Shown here piece after piece: positions 23,301-36,295 of a DNA stretch of 64,000 nt. The DNA is from Rheum nobile. Taxonomy: Eukaryota > Streptophyta > Magnoliopsida > Caryophyllales > Polygonaceae. Below the pieces are notes generated by a model. That model was not told the DNA's origin and searched no databases. It saw only the letters and a program-made list of their open reading frames with translations. The stretch's first letter is position 1, and the number at the start of each line of letters is the position of its first letter. A program made the position numbers and the translations under genes. The stretch spans positions 13,082,001 through 13,146,000 of the forward strand of contig WOAB01000056.1 in NCBI GenBank assembly GCA_027886185.1. The letters run 5' to 3'.

Positions 23301-24180
23301 ATTCAGAGGCTTTGAATATGATTCGCATATAAAACATTTGGGTGGATCTAAAATCTTATGTCTCCCCTTTACAAAAGCAAATTAAATAAAATTTTGGGAA
23401 TTTTTAGCAATAAGTAGATATTTACGATCCTTTAATTAATTTTATGATTTTGGAACTAATGAGATTACATGCTATATAATGCACAAGATTAACCCATGTA
23501 TACATTTTCAATATCTTCATCCAAATTTCGAATGACTTATGTTTATTGCTCTTTATTTTTTATGAGCTACACACATTTGTTTGTTCATTTGTTTAGCATT
23601 ATTTATAATTTTTATGATGGTTGTATATATTAACTAAATAAAGGATAAGTTTTTAATCTACGTGTCGATATTTCATTTATTTGGCTTATATGTCGACCTC
23701 TAGATAATATTAAATCATCAAGTCTTAAAAAATTCAAACAATGAGTCTCACCTTGATTATCATTTTAAAAGAAAATTTAATTTTTAAACTCGATTTTTAT
23801 AGAGTCAAATATCCTCATTAAAACATAAATTGAATATTACATCTTAATTTTTTAATTGTATTTTCAAGATTCATTTTTTTTATCGCAACACTATTTTAAG
23901 TATTTCGTTGACGTAAATTTGAGTTTTAATGGGTTATGGTATATAATATATAGTTTGAATTTGGATTGTGGTGTTTTTGAAATAAAGGCAACACCTATAA
24001 TTTTTGAGACAATGATAATGCAAATTAGAAGCCTTTGTGAAAATTATGTATAATTAAATTTGGATAGTAGAGTTCTTAGATTCATGTATACTTATATGAG
24101 ATTTAATTCAAATAAATTTTACATAATGTAATGCATAATTTTGTCTAACATTTTTTTCCAAAGTACTGATTGACGTTTTG
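20385..24180. other. Long AT-rich intergenic stretch
   Basis: No gene is seen in this stretch. Possible worn MITE sequence containing TGTTCGGTAT and AGTTGAAGCTGAAT repeats lies at 21006-21300. Two short blocks starting TATATCTATATTAAAG/CTATATATTAAAG at 22070-22260 look like old transposon flanks. ORFs are all below 100 codons and unsupported. Confidence 0.5.
21853..22030. repeat. Degenerate tandem repeat of about 30 bp
   Basis: Roughly six units follow the pattern TTTTGTACYATGTGTGCATAAA with variable spacers. The repeat is translated in all frames without consistent length, so it is non-coding. Confidence 0.65.
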
Positions 24181-24184
24181 TCGC

Positions 24185-25935
24185 ATGCACCTAACAAAGT
24201 AAACCTCAAAAACCTAACTAATGTAGCTTCGGTAAGTAAGGATCGAATCCCATAGAGAATCAAGCTATATATCCTGTTTGCCAAATAATTCACCAATTGA
24301 TAACAAAGACAAATGTGAGAGTTTATATGAATCTAACTAAGAAAACGATAAATAAAACATAAATAGCTTGGCTAGACAAATATCCACCTTCAGTTTGGTT
24401 GATCGATCATTGATTATCCCTAGTTCTCAATTCTTATGAATGTCCTAATCCCTGTTCTAAATTAATTACCAGTTCAATCAGTCCGGATAATCATAACTAT
24501 TAAACAATCAAGAAACTATCAAGATTCAATTTAACAACAGCAGTAAGTTCAGGAATAGATAGGCTCATGCAATACTTAACAACCAGTCACTACTCGACAT
24601 GCAATCAATTCTCTTCACAATAAACTATTCCAATCAGTTCTAGAATATCGTGGTTGCTACTCTGAATTAAGGATGAACAATATTAATCTCAACAAGTTGA
24701 CCAGATTAGGGGAACTAGCACTATAGACAGGGGCGGAGCTATGTTGGGTCCAGGGGCCCCCTCTGGAAAAAAAAACTTTTTTTCAAAAAAAAAAAATTAA
24801 GCTTTTTTTCCCCTTATTGCATTTGAAAATGTAATTTCAGTCAGTCCTAATAAATTTAAGCCATAAAAATGAAATTACCTTAAATCCCCCCCCCTCTCAT
24901 CTCATCTAAAAATGTAATTTCAGTCAATTCTAACAGATTTAAGTCAAAAAAAAAATTTACTTAAGTTTTTTTTCCTCATCTAATGTGAAAATTACCTTAA
25001 GCTTCATAAAAAAAAATTAATTTTTGCGAAACAGGATTTAAGTCACACAAAAAAAATCGCACAGGATTTTAGCCCCCTCTGGGATAAAATTCTGGCTCCG
25101 CCCCTGACTATAGATAATACCAATCTCAACTAGTTTGTCAGACTAGGGAAACCAATACTAATAATACTAATCATAACAACATGGTGAACTAGATAAACTA
25201 ATAGAATTCAAAACCCTAATCCTGCAGTATGAATAATACCAATAACCACTAGTTGATCAGGCTAGAGAAATCAATAAAACTCAATGGGATGAAGAACAAC
25301 AGAATCAATAACATTCAAGGATAAAATAAAGGAATAATCTCACAATCAAATTCAAACCAAAGCTTCAATTGTCCAGCCAAAAAAACAAAACAAAGATAAA
25401 ACGCAAAGAAAAGGGAAAAGAGGAAGAAGGAGAAAAACGAACTCTCCAATCTAATGTTCTAAAGGCAGAATATAAAGACTTAGCAAAACCTAATTTCTAA
25501 AAGGTAACGATAACAATCTTGTAAAAATAAAACAAACGAACTAAAAGGAAATAAAATAATGTAAACTAAAGATCTCGGACGAAAATCGCATCTCCGCACC
25601 GCGCCAGGAAAGGATCTGCGACCGCAGAAATATTTTCGCGCCCGCGGTTTTGTCGTGTCTTGCTCCGCTGCTACTGTCATCAATCCGTGCCCGCGGTTTA
25701 GCTCGTCGCTGAACGCTGGCTTCTGCTGCGACTTCTACTTCTCGCTTGCGGTCTTCTCTTGTGGCTTCGCCTTCATCTTCAATGTCTTCACAATATGCAC
25801 TAAAATCCACCATATCACTACTTCTTCTCTCAAACTCCATTCTCCTAAATTGTCTTCTAAACCCACACAATTGGTACCCAATATCCTAGTAACAGCTCCT
25901 AGTTACGCATTGCAAAGTAGAGCGGATCAAGTACC
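24185..25935 (-). repeat. Degenerate Athila-type LTR (solo or remnant), split by an hAT MITE
   Basis: Block order matches the LTRs at 50163 and 55848: GATCGAATCCCATAGAGAA near 24241 (there GATCCCACAGAGAG), CACCAATTGATAAC, ACCAGTTAGGGGAACTAG-type blocks, an AAAATAATGTAAACTAA block, then a GC-rich phrase cluster at 25585-25700 (GCGACCGCAG, GCGCCCGCGG, GTGCCCGCGG). No internal region follows on either side. Boundaries are approximate. Confidence 0.5.
24728..25106. mobile_element. Complete 379-bp hAT MITE
   Basis: Its termini CAGGGGCGGAGCTATG and (inverted) CAGGGGCGGAGCCAGA are flanked by the perfect 8-bp duplication ACTATAGA at 24720-24727 and 25107-25114. GGGGCCCCCTCTGG next to the left end is partly mirrored by GCCCCCTCTGGG near the right. 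It has no ORF. It interrupts the LTR remnant at 24185-25935 and so is younger. Confidence 0.92.
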
Positions 25936-26843
25936 AAAATGAGTTTTTTTAAACATTAACCTTCATAGAAAACCAACATAATTTTGTCACATAATATAAT
26001 ATTAGAATTTGAATACATGTTAATTTATGATTTCTATATAAATCATTAAGTAAAATATAAACTACCCAATCTTAACAAAGTTTGAAGAGTAAATGTTTTT
26101 AGACTTATGATTTACAATTAGTCATCAAATTATTTCTATTTTTGATTTAATATGATTGATATTTTCATATTTTTTGAATAATATATATTAAAATAATATA
26201 TTTTTAATATAGCATTTCAACATATCACTATTAAAGCTAGAATTTTGTTATAAGTACACATATTTATGTTTAACTAATATTGCGACTTAGAATTTCTTAT
26301 ATTAAATACTGACATAATTTAAATATTTTATGTTAATATAATATAATTTATTGAAAATACACGATAAACTGTAGTGGAATACATGATTTTAGCAAAAATA
26401 TATCGTGCATGACAATAATTACATGATTAAAATTAAAAAGAATAATTGTATGAGAATATGTATGAATAAAATAATACATATTTATACAAATTATATAATT
26501 AAAATAAAATGTTGAACATATTGCTTTCAAATAACAAATTTATGTTATTTCAATCTTTCATTTATATAGTTTTTAAATAATATTAATAACATATATTTTT
26601 CTTAAAAGTACTTGAATATAACATAATTTAATTTAATCATGAATTACTATTAGTGATTTTATAAATTTACGTTCACCCATATAAGATACGGATATTAGCT
26701 ACACTAATAAACATTTATTTCTCACATGAGTGAGAGCCTTTTTTGAAATACAAGAATAAAAATTTTGTCCCTGTACTGTACGGTAATCGATCCTAGCTTA
26801 AATAACTTGCATTTGACAACCATCATGTTGTAGTCATTGTACT
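25936..26843. other. AT-rich intergenic sequence
   Basis: No gene, RNA or repeat structure could be recognised. Confidence 0.6.
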
Positions 26844-26851
26844 CTTCTATC

Positions 26852-27246
26852 TAGGGGTGTTCAAAAACGGACCGGACCGGAAATGACCGGATCAGACCGG
26901 TGAAAATACGGTCCGGTCTCCGATCCATGTTTTCTCATTAATTCGGGTCCGGTCCGGTCCAAACCCGGATTTTAACCGGTTCGGACCGATGGATCAGATT
27001 TTTTTTTATTATTTATATGTTTTTTGAAGATTTATATGTATTTTTTATAGATATTTTTTTAATTTAATAAGTTAGGAGTATATATGTTTTATAGATATTT
27101 TTTTAGATTTTAAATATTATTTTTTTTAAATAAAATCCGGTCCAATCCGGTCTTAGACCGGACCGAAATCGGACCGGACCTATCCGGTCCGGTCTTCGGT
27201 CCACCATTTTCAAAAAATCCAAGATCGGACCGGATGAACATCCCTA
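26852..27246. mobile_element. Complete 395-bp hAT MITE rich in CCGGTCC
   Basis: Ends TAGGGGTGTTCAAAA and (inverted) TAGGGATGTTCATCC are flanked by the exact 8-bp duplication CTTCTATC at 26844-26851 and 27247-27254. Both sub-terminal regions are packed with ACCGGACCGG repeats in either orientation around an AT-rich core. Confidence 0.92.
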
Positions 27247-27393
27247 CTTCTATCCATCATATTGCAAGCAAATTCTTGTCATCTAAGATTTAAATATATT
27301 GTTATGATAAAATATATATGTTACTCTATATCCTTCCTTGAAATAGTAAAAAAACTCGAAAATCATCCATGTTTGTACTCCCTTAATTTCTGA

Positions 27394-28008
27394 GAGGGAG
27401 GTTTCGGTGCACGCGAAGTGTCCTTAATGTGCGAAGTGTGAAACTTTATATTCATAAAGTAACATTAAATGTTCATTATCTGGGTGGTCATGTTCATGTC
27501 AACGAAAAGTCATGTTCATAATCTGGGCGGTTATGTTCAAATTTTTTTTTTACTGAAATTACATATTTTGCCACCGCGTTTTTTCTCTTAAAATTTTCAT
27601 CTTCTAATCTCAGCCCTTCATCCCCTCATCCAATGGCCCATGTTATTCTCACTTCTTACCCTAAGATTAGTTCTCATGGGAACCTTAATCTAATTTCTGA
27701 TATCTTATGCAGATTAAGGTTCCCATGAGAACTAATCTTAGGATGAGAAGTGGGAAATAACATGGGCCATTGGATGAGAGGATGAAGGGCTGAGATTAGA
27801 ATATGAAAATTTTAAGTGAAAAAATGTGGTGACAAAGTGAACTTTTTTTAGTGAACATGACCGCCCAAATTATGAACATGACTTTTCGTTGACATGAACA
27901 TGTTATCTGTGAACATGACCGCCCATATAATAAATATTTGATGTCACTTTATGAACGCGGAATTTTACACTTTACACGTTAAAGACACTTCGTATCGAAA
28001 CCTCCCTC
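27394..28008. mobile_element. 615-bp foldback element with 298-bp arms
   Basis: Arm 27394-27691 is a near-perfect inverted copy of 27711-28008, separated by 19 bp. Outer ends read GAGGGAGGTTTCG; inner ends read CCCATGAGAACTAATCTTA / TAAGATTAGTTCTCATGGG. A single transcript would form a near-continuous hairpin of about 290 bp. No clear target-site duplication was found, so the transposase family is unassigned. Confidence 0.9.
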
Positions 28009-28042
28009 ACCTTATGCATTTCAAATTCTACCCATGTATGTA

Positions 28043-28083
28043 TCTTAAGCAACCTGTAGTATCTTAAGCAACCTGTAGTATCA
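28043..28083. repeat. Tandem 19-bp duplication
   Basis: ATCTTAAGCAACCTGTAGT occurs twice head to tail in non-coding sequence. Confidence 0.85.
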
Positions 28084-28582
28084 TTTTCACAATATCATAT
28101 ATGCTTTTGTTTTTTTTTGTTTTTTTTTTTATCTTGAAGTGCTTTTGTTTTTAATTGGACAATTAACAACATTAAAGGGTCTAATCATGCCATTCACTTT
28201 AGTAAGATCCAATCTTTGCAATTTTGTTTTTCTGATGCAACCAATCTTTGCAATCTGATGCCTTTGGCTTTTCCCTGCACCTTTTTATCGTAACAATGTG
28301 GTTGGCAGCTTGGCATCAGAAATCATCAATGCCCCATCAGAATTGCTTAGTTCTTTTCTTCACCCTTGTAATGTTACACTTGAAACTGAATATATATATA
28401 TATTAATGCATATTCGTTTATAAAGTATCCTCAATTTCTATAAATTTTGTTTGGTAACCGAAGTATTTTAAAAGTCTGTATTGTATAATCGAGCTTTACT
28501 TGGATTAATTCGTACTACCAGCTTATTTTTCATTTTTCTTGTATTATGCCATCATATGTATTATATTTATGAGGCAATTTAG

Positions 28583-28682
28583 GTGCAAAAGATTGTTACA
28601 GTAAAAAATATGGATGAGCTCTAGTAGTTAGATGTACAAAAGATTGTTACAGTAAAAAATATAGATGAGCTCTAGTCGTCAG
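28583..28682. repeat. Tandem duplication of about 50 bp
   Basis: AAAAGATTGTTACAGTAAAA followed by ATATRGATGAGCTCTAGT occurs twice in tandem with three or four substitutions. Confidence 0.85.
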
Positions 28683-29149
28683 ATCTGGAAGATGAAAAGA
28701 CGAGATTAAAACAGGAATAAAGTATAAGATGAAGACACACGTACGTATTCCAAAAAAAAAAATGTAAATGTTGGCAAAAATCAAGTTTTTCCCCAAATAC
28801 ATTCTCTTTTCCTATTCAAAATAGAATTTTGCATAATCTCTCTTTTCATTTCCCTCTATCACTCTCCCAAACCCCTCGTTGTTGCGCCCCTCTATTCCTC
28901 TCTCGAGATCTCCATTAAAACTTCATTGAAAGCTTCAATGTGGAGACTAGTGGACAGCTAGACAAACAACGACACATAACAAAGATAATCTTCTACTACT
29001 TTGTTTTTACTTTTAATAGTTTCAATTTTGCGATTTGCTTAAAACAACTTAAACTTTTGTGAATAAATATATATCGGGAGTTCATAGTCAAGTAGAAAAA
29101 TTAAAATTTTCTAATGAACTAGTGTGACAAGTTAAATTGTGAAAATTGC

Positions 29150-29780
29150 ATTTATTGTAGTGTTTTCATGTTCATAGGTACATTGAATCTAATTTGTTAT
29201 ACACACTTCCTGATTTTCTTGAGTCAAAATATTATAGGGTTCGTATGAAGGTTAATAGATTAATTGTGCAGATGATTGAATTCATGTCTTAAGTTTGAAT
29301 GTTCATATATAATTAATTATCTAAGGTTCATATTTAGTCATTTAAAAAATGTTCAAATTATTGATTTTGTCATAACCTATATATTAGCTCAAATGGTAAA
29401 GCAATGCATTGGTACACATGGATGTGGATTTGAATCTCTCATAGGCTACATATTGTGCTTGTGAAAAGTCTCAGTACGTTCAAGTCGGGTTCTCATGGCA
29501 TGTTCAAGTTCATATATATTTCATTAAGGTTCATATTTATTTTCATTCTTTAGGAACAATAGAATCATAATGGTTCATATCTAACATGTCAATGTTCATA
29601 TATAGTCATATAAGGTTCATACTTATCCCTCTAAGAACTTCATCTTCTTTCCCATACTTTGTGCACCCTATAAATAAACTAGGGGTTCATATTTTATATT
29701 TCAAGGTTCATATATAGTCATATAAGGTAATACGGTTCATGTATAATAACGTTAATGTACATATTAAGCCTGTTGTGGTT
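29150..29780. repeat. Dispersed AAGGTTCATAT repeat field
   Basis: At least ten copies of GGTTCATAT or GTTCATATATAGTCAT occur at irregular spacing (for example 29328, 29529, 29571, 29592, 29613, 29683, 29704). A tRNA-like SINE head lies inside the field. Confidence 0.7.
29385..29437 (+). mobile_element. Possible SINE head with Pol III A and B boxes
   Basis: Box A TAGCTCAAATGG (29385-29396) and box B GATTTGAATCT (29427-29437) lie at tRNA-like spacing and resemble plant tRNA-derived SINE heads. No intact tRNA cloverleaf and no clear 3' tail or TSD are visible, so the extent is unknown. Confidence 0.45.
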
Positions 29781-31404
29781 CATTTTATTTTTTTGCCTTT
29801 ACCATGACTTTCTCAGGTTCTTCATCCTAAATGTCTGACGAAATGTGAAAACAAATTGATTTATTCACCCTAAAGAGCATTCGTCCATGTCTAACTCAGA
29901 ACATTTCTCTCAAACATTTGATCAAACACCTTGTGATTCCAAGAATAATTAGTCCAATTAAATTAAGTACCATAAGCACAACAACCATAACTTTCCCTAC
30001 TTTGCAAGTTTTACTGCAATATGAAATTCTCATGACATGAAGAACATTGTCACTGAATCAAGAAAGATGAATTAGAAGAACCTAAATGAAATAATTATAG
30101 CTAAATTGCCATTTATTTTCATGGAAGACTTTTTCTACACCTCCAACCCACTAAGGGCCCGTTCGGTAAGTAATAGCAAAATCGAGAGGAAGTGGAAGGA
30201 AGTGGAAGTAGGAGTTGAAGTGGAAGTAAGAGTAGAAGTGGAAGTAGGAGTTGAAGTTAGAAAATGACGTGTTCGGTAAGTAATTTAGACGAGTTGAAGT
30301 TAGGTAATTGTGGTGTGTAATTAACAAAAAAAGTATTAACATTTGGTGAATTGACAATATCACGTGAGTATTAAGCAACAACACGTGATGCCTTCACTAT
30401 GCTTCAACTAAGTTGTTCTTCCTCCCGCTATCCCCATTTCTCAATTTTTAGGGTTTGCCCTGGCTTCAAGCTTTCAATCCCGAATCCGAAGCTCTCGTCA
30501 TCAGGTAATCACATTCTTTCCAATCTCTTCACCTTGCTTTCGAAGCTCTCGTCATCTTTGCTTTTAAAATCAGGAATTTGTTGAGCAGGTAATCACAGTG
30601 CCTCCTTCCTCTAGCTCCCTTGGTCCTTCCCGATTACCCCAAATCCCAGGTATCATTAGCATTCCCTTTTTTCGATCTCTAATTTTTCAATCTCTTGACC
30701 TAGCTTGAGGTCGTTTATTGTCTTCCTTCCTTTGAACCTTCGAACTTGTTGTTTTGATTCCCCTGTTAGATTTGATATGTTGCCGCGAAGTATTATGTTG
30801 ACAAACAAGTTCGATTGAGATGTATTTATGATTATGAGCTATTGGTGTGAAGTATTATGTTACCGCAAAGTATTATGATGACAAACAAGTTTGATTGAGT
30901 TGTCTATTGCTCTTGAATTGTGAGCTATTGGTGTTTCTCATTCAGCTTCCAACATTCAATTTTGATTATCTTGTCGCCGAAAGTATTATGGTCGTAAATG
31001 AATTACAATTGCTTAAAATGAGATTCTTAGTGCTCAATTGAGACGTATTTATGATGGTAGTCATGTAATGCTCTTGAATTGTATGATTGGTTGACATCAT
31101 AAAATATCATTAAGGTTCCATTAAGATGGTAGTCATGTTAATGCATACTTTGACCAGTTGACATAAACCTTAATTGAGATGTATTTATGATGGTAGTCAT
31201 GTTAATGCATACTTTTTAAAGTTGTGTATGTCTATAGCTAGTTAAATGCTCCATTAAGGTTTATGGTTCCATTAATATAGCTAGTTTAAGGTTCCATTAA
31301 GGTTTATACAAACTTGATTAGTTGATGTCTAATTTTGTTAGTATTAAGAGTGCCATGCATTTGTTTTTATGTTGAAATAGAATTATGGTTTGTGTTTATT
31401 TTAG

Positions 31405-32427
31405 TCTCTTAAAGAACGTAGAGGAGGAGGATAAAGGTAAGGGAAAAGAAAAGGAGAAGCCATTTGTTTGGACTGAAAATCTTGCATTGACATTGATGAG
31501 GGTATGCAAAGATTATCAAAGGAAACATGGCTATTATCAGACATTCACTTAGCCTGATGTTAATGACGAATTTGAGAAGATGACAGGCTTGAAGGTCTCA
31601 AAAAATACATGTAGGAACAAAATTATGCATATAAAAAAATTGTGGAAGCTATGGTGCAACCTAAGGCGCAATGTGACGGGTGCTGGGTGGGATTCGGCAA
31701 CTGATTTGGTCACTGCTGATGACGAACGGTGGGAAAGACAGAAGAAGGTTTGTAGGGATAACAACTTATATATGTATATGATTTGGTATACATTATTTAT
31801 GAGTCAATTAATACTTGGTATATGTCCTTCTATTTGGTAGGAAAAGGATGATAAGTATAGCCAATTCAGAAAGAAAGGGGTTAACCCGGAGTTGAGTGAT
31901 TTGTGGGATGACGTGTTTGGCCAAATTGTTGCAACGGGAAAGCATGTCATGTCACCAAGTATGGATCCTAGTGCGCTTCCGCTTTCCCTACTTGGAGTTG
32001 ATGATAGTGTTTATCTGGGTTCACAAGAGGATAGTCTTGACAGTCAACTAGGGAAGAGCACCAGACATGCAGTTACACCTACTAAGTCCATCAAAAAAAA
32101 GGAGAAGGCCAAGTCCTGCTTCAACGGCATTCAACGAACACATGGCTGTTGTGAGTGATACTTACTATGATGGAGGGTGATATTGGAAGTACCAATAATC
32201 TGGCAGGGGAAGTGAACAAATATGGATATTCAGAATGTGTTGTTGTGCTAGAACACCTTATAACTGATGGGCTTCTCAAAGAGAATTCAAAGTTGTATTG
32301 CTTTGCCACCAGTCAGCTTGCTCAAGAGCCAAGATGTGAGGTCTTCATGTCCCTCTCGAAAGATAGTAACAGGATTGCATGGCTACAGTATAAGTACGAT
32401 CTTGCATACCAGTTATATCAGCCGTAG
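31405..32427 (+). pseudogene. Harbinger ORF1: Myb/SANT-like DNA-binding protein
   Basis: Exon 1 (to 31747) contains KPFVWTENLALTLMRVCKDY and, after a TAG at about 31550, FEKMTGLKVSKNTCRNKI, HIKKLWKLWCNL and TGAGWDSATDLV..DDERWE. This is the Myb_DNA-bind_3 pattern of PIF ORF1 proteins, which bind the TIR region and bring in the transposase. A GT/AG intron spans 31748-31840; exon 2 follows to 32158. A frameshift near 32150 separates the C-terminal helical part (YSECVVVLEHLITDGLL, RIAWLQYKYDLA; to 32427). The tryptophans of the SANT core are retained. Confidence 0.75.
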
Positions 32428-32767
32428 ATGGAGTGTGATGGGTTTGAGTGTTTAGGGTACTGGTTGGGGGATTTATTTAAGGGTTTTAGGTTCTAGGGTT
32501 ATCACGACCATTTGATGTGTTTGGATAATGATGTGATTTATGTATGAATTTACTGCTTGATGTTTGATGTATTTTGGACTTTATTAGTTCTTCGTGTTAA
32601 GACTCTTGCATACCATTTATGTTTTCCTAGTGCAATTTTCATTAATGAAATGAGTGTTATATATGTTGTTAATGTAGTTATGTTATTAATATAAGCCACT
32701 TAAATATATCTTATATTTTAAGTTTGAGATTTTCAGTTTATGTCTTGATCTAGTATAATCCGAAGAC

Positions 32768-34201
32768 ATGGATCAACCACTTGGCCCGAGACGAAAGATG
32801 TCTAGACGCGAGTTACGAAAGATGTGGATTCCTAGATGGCAGGTGTGGTTGGAGAAGTGTGCACATCTTTCGGCTGCATACCATGCTAGGTTTATTCACA
32901 AGGTTCCTTGTTATGATTCAGAGCTCACGGGGTACATGTGGATGCGCCAACTGATGGACTCTGTGTCGGATGTTAGATGTATCAATGCATTTCGGATGTA
33001 GAGGCATGTCCTCCAATATCTTTGCGATGAGCTAGAGGCAAAGTATGGACTATTACCTTCACGCCATATGTCCGTTCTGGAGAAGGTTGGGATTTTCCTT
33101 TACACTATTTATGTTGGGTTGGCTAATAGAGATGTATGTGAGCGGTTTCAGAGATCAGGCGACACCATTAGCCATGTGTTTCACTAGGTTCTAGATGCAA
33201 TGGTTGGCAGGCACAAGGATTTTGATGGCCTTGTACGTAACCTTCTGAAACCTCATGATGTAAATTTCACTAACGTTCTAACAAAAGTGATGAGTGAGCC
33301 CCGATATAGTCTTTTTAAGGTATGGATTATTACTTATATTTCCAATTTATTGACAAGTTGAACCAACCGTGTCGTCTAATATTGTTATGAATTCATTTAG
33401 GGTGCTATTGGATGTATTGATGGGGTTCACATTGAATGTTGTGTGCCTGAGGAAGAACAATTTCCTTATAGATGTCGTAAGAGGTATACTTCATTCAATG
33501 TAATGGCGGTGTGTGACTTTGATATGTACTTCACATTTGTATCGGTCGGGTGGGAAGGAAGCGCCCACAACACTCGGGTGTTGGACCATGCTTTGAGATA
33601 TCCTCATATGAACTTTCCACGTCCTCCATCTGGTAAGACATGATCAATCGTCATCAATCCTTACTTTAACATAACTTGGTGAATTGACATCATGCGAATT
33701 TTCCTTACATAATGACATATATGTCTAAATGGGTTTGCATTTTATTAACTTATATATTTAAAATATATCATTTTTTATGTTTAATTAGTCGTACTACTTA
33801 GTTGACAAGGGATATCCAGACAGAAAAGGCTATATGGTGCCCTACTCGAAGGTAAAATATCACCAATCTCAGTTCATGCAAGAGGCTCCGAAAAATATTC
33901 GAGAAGGATTTAACTGAGTCCATTCTTCTTTGAGGATAACAATCGAATGGTGCTTTGGTATTTTGAAGAATAGATGGAAGATATTAAAAGGCATGCCGTC
34001 ATATGGTATTCCTACGCAAATCAACATTATTTGTGTGTGTTTTGTGTTGCACAACTTCATACTAGAACACAAGCTGAATGATTCAATCCTAGAAGAGAAG
34101 GATGATGATGATGATGGAATGAAGTTTGACCCCAATGATGATAAAGGCGAGGACAACGACCCCAAATGCTACATGAGTGGTATCCAAAAATTCCATTGCT
34201 A
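32768..34201 (+). pseudogene. PIF/Harbinger DDE transposase (DDE_Tnp_4)
   Basis: The N-terminal helical part (32768-33319) includes CINAFRM and VGIFLYTIYVGLANRDVCERF, interrupted by TAG at 32999-33001 and again near 33187. After an intron the nuclease core gives GCIDGVHI (first Asp), RYTSFNVMAVCDF, GWEGSAHNTRVLDHAL (second Asp region), then DKGYPDRKGYMVPY near 33805-33845. TGA at about 33915 precedes the third acidic residue in TIEWCFGILKNRWKIL, followed by the usual VLHNFI. The catalytic D, D and E are therefore all present but the reading frame is broken at several points. Introns lie about 33320-33400, 33643-33787 and possibly others. Confidence 0.85.
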
Positions 34202-34540
34202 AACAAATTTGGGATCACAAGAATATATATTTGGCGGACCTATAATTCGTAAGAGTACAATCCCAATTTTTTGGTAAACAAGTCTAATATTAAAACATTA
34301 CTTATAATTAGGTGGCTAGCATATGATGTAGGTGGTTAGGAGCTGACTTTATCAGATTGATCATGGATGATTTTGTATGGCGGGATACCTACGTCCTTCT
34401 CCATTTTGTATGGCGGTTAGGCTCTTAGGCAGAATGATCATCTATGATTTTGTTGGTGATTTTAGTGTCATCAACACATGACGAGTTTCAGACTCGTAGG
34501 TTCGGTCTCAGAGCTTCTAGGGGGAACTGGCGCCTCTATG

Positions 34541-34669
34541 CGGTAGTGCATGGTTTGTGCACAACCTTGCATGGTATGTGCACAACCGTGCACATTGACT
34601 GGTGCCCTTATGAGGTTGTGCACGGTCTGTGCATGACCGTGCACGGTCCGTGCACAATCGCATAATCGA
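34541..34669. repeat. Array of GTGCACGGTCYGTGCAC near-palindromes
   Basis: About five units repeat with a 21-bp period in two blocks (34547-34590 and 34615-34662): TGCATGGTTTGTGCACAACC, TGCACGGTCTGTGCATGACC and similar. The GTGCAC core is itself a palindrome. The array separates the transposase end from the opposite-strand cargo. ORFs across it encode only a repeated CT(D/N)RA-type string and are not credible. Confidence 0.75.
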
Positions 34670-35139
34670 TATTTTGGCGGGTTTGAAGTTACACTTTGGG
34701 GTTTTAACGCTTTTAATGGATGAAACATTAGTACTTGTTAATGTAAGATTCAATGGTTTTAATGTTTCAAAACATAGATATTCAACATTTCAATGTTTAA
34801 CTTGTTAATGTTAAAACGTTGGATTCAATTCAATGGTTTTTTTGGCTGGCTTTGTGACCTCTCCACACACATGCAACAGAAGAAGGGAAAACGGGAGCAA
34901 CATTCACTATGAAACAATGAAGATGATCATCCAGTACAAACAAAGTACCACAAAACAAAGAAGCAAACTTGACCATGACATACCAACAACGACAATGACA
35001 TATTGACAATGACAAAGAAGCAGTTCAACGGTATAAGTACCCTTAAATAAAGCATACCGACAACAACATACCGACAAGCACCACACATGGTCCTCTGGGA
35101 AACTAATCTAGTCGGATGACTAATGGGTTCAGACGTACC

Positions 35140-35538
35140 CAAACTTGACCATTCTAGTGAAGGTGGGGCCTAAGATCCGCACCACTGACAACTGCATTGT
35201 CGTAGTTGAATATCGAGAAATTGATTTCATACATGCCAATCTTCGGCCGTCGTCTAACAGTTCCATACCACCATTTTCCACGATTACATACGTCTACGTG
35301 TTGGCCAATCTCGTAATTGAACACATCTCTATATGGTTGTATGGGCGCAACAACCCCATGGAACATCTTCCTCAAGGTAACCGGAGCCGTCATCACGCAT
35401 CAATGTTTCATACTCGACCCGGTAAAATCCTACCATTGGTAAGACTAACGTGATCCTTGCGGTGTGGAATGAACCTAGCAAGCCATGTTCCGATCCAATG
35501 GCCTCAACACATTCTTCTAAATGGTAATGTCTAGCCAT
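35140..35538 (-). pseudogene. Agenet (Tudor-like) domain gene, cargo copy 1
   Basis: From ATG 35538 the minus strand reads VEAIGSEHGLLGSFHTARI, then YRVEYETLMRDDGSG; after a one-base shift near 35400 it continues FNYEIGQHVDV then GKWWYGTVRR, MYEINFSIFNYDNAVV and ADLRPHL. This is the plant Agenet pattern of paired Tudor-like folds (VEV..E..GL.GS...A.I and VD....GWW.G.V). Agenet proteins bind methylated histones or link to chromatin and nuclear transport. The product would be about 130 residues, two half-domains only. A second copy lies 1160 bp upstream. The nearby frameshift makes it a probable pseudogene, unless the splice pattern skips it. Confidence 0.65.
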
Positions 35539-36295
35539 TCCTGAAATCTAAAAACATACAATAATAAGACATGTAGAGCAATAAAAGTATATATCGTAGT
35601 AGAATAAAAATATACAAACCATACTTATAGATTTCTAGATACATGATGTTCTTACCGTATTTGTGAAGTTCGTTTCTCGGCTCCCTTTGGCCCTTTGCTT
35701 AGCATTCCCAAATTAAGTGGGTGCAAATGTGTGTGAGTAGCTTGTCCACAACCATAACAATATATATACTATTGGTCAAGGTTATGTAACGTGTTCCATT
35801 TTAGACAAACCTATACACTAGCTTCCATAGGTTTATTCACAAAAGTAAAGGTGAAGACAAGACATGGGCTTAGCTTTCTTAGCTTAGCAAAAGTTCACGT
35901 ATGCCCCAAAACCTATACACTAGCTTCCTTAGAAAAGGTGTACCACAAAAGAAGCAAAAGAAGAAGCATCTTCTTGGACCATATCTAAAAATGTACACAA
36001 GCTAAAACAAAATGAGATGACCATTTACTACAAAATATAGCTAAAAACGTACGAATGAGATGATAATTCACTATGATACAAACATACAAACACACAGCGG
36101 GATGATCAAGTACATTACAAACACTTGAAAGATACGAGTACCACAAAAGAAAGCGGAAAGCACCACACCAACAACGACATACCGACAAGTACCACACATT
36201 GAATTCCTAGTTAAACAGCCTACCATTACCATATCGGTGAAGGTCCTCATGGAAACTAATCTAGTTGAATGATAGCGGGTCTCGGACATAGCCAA

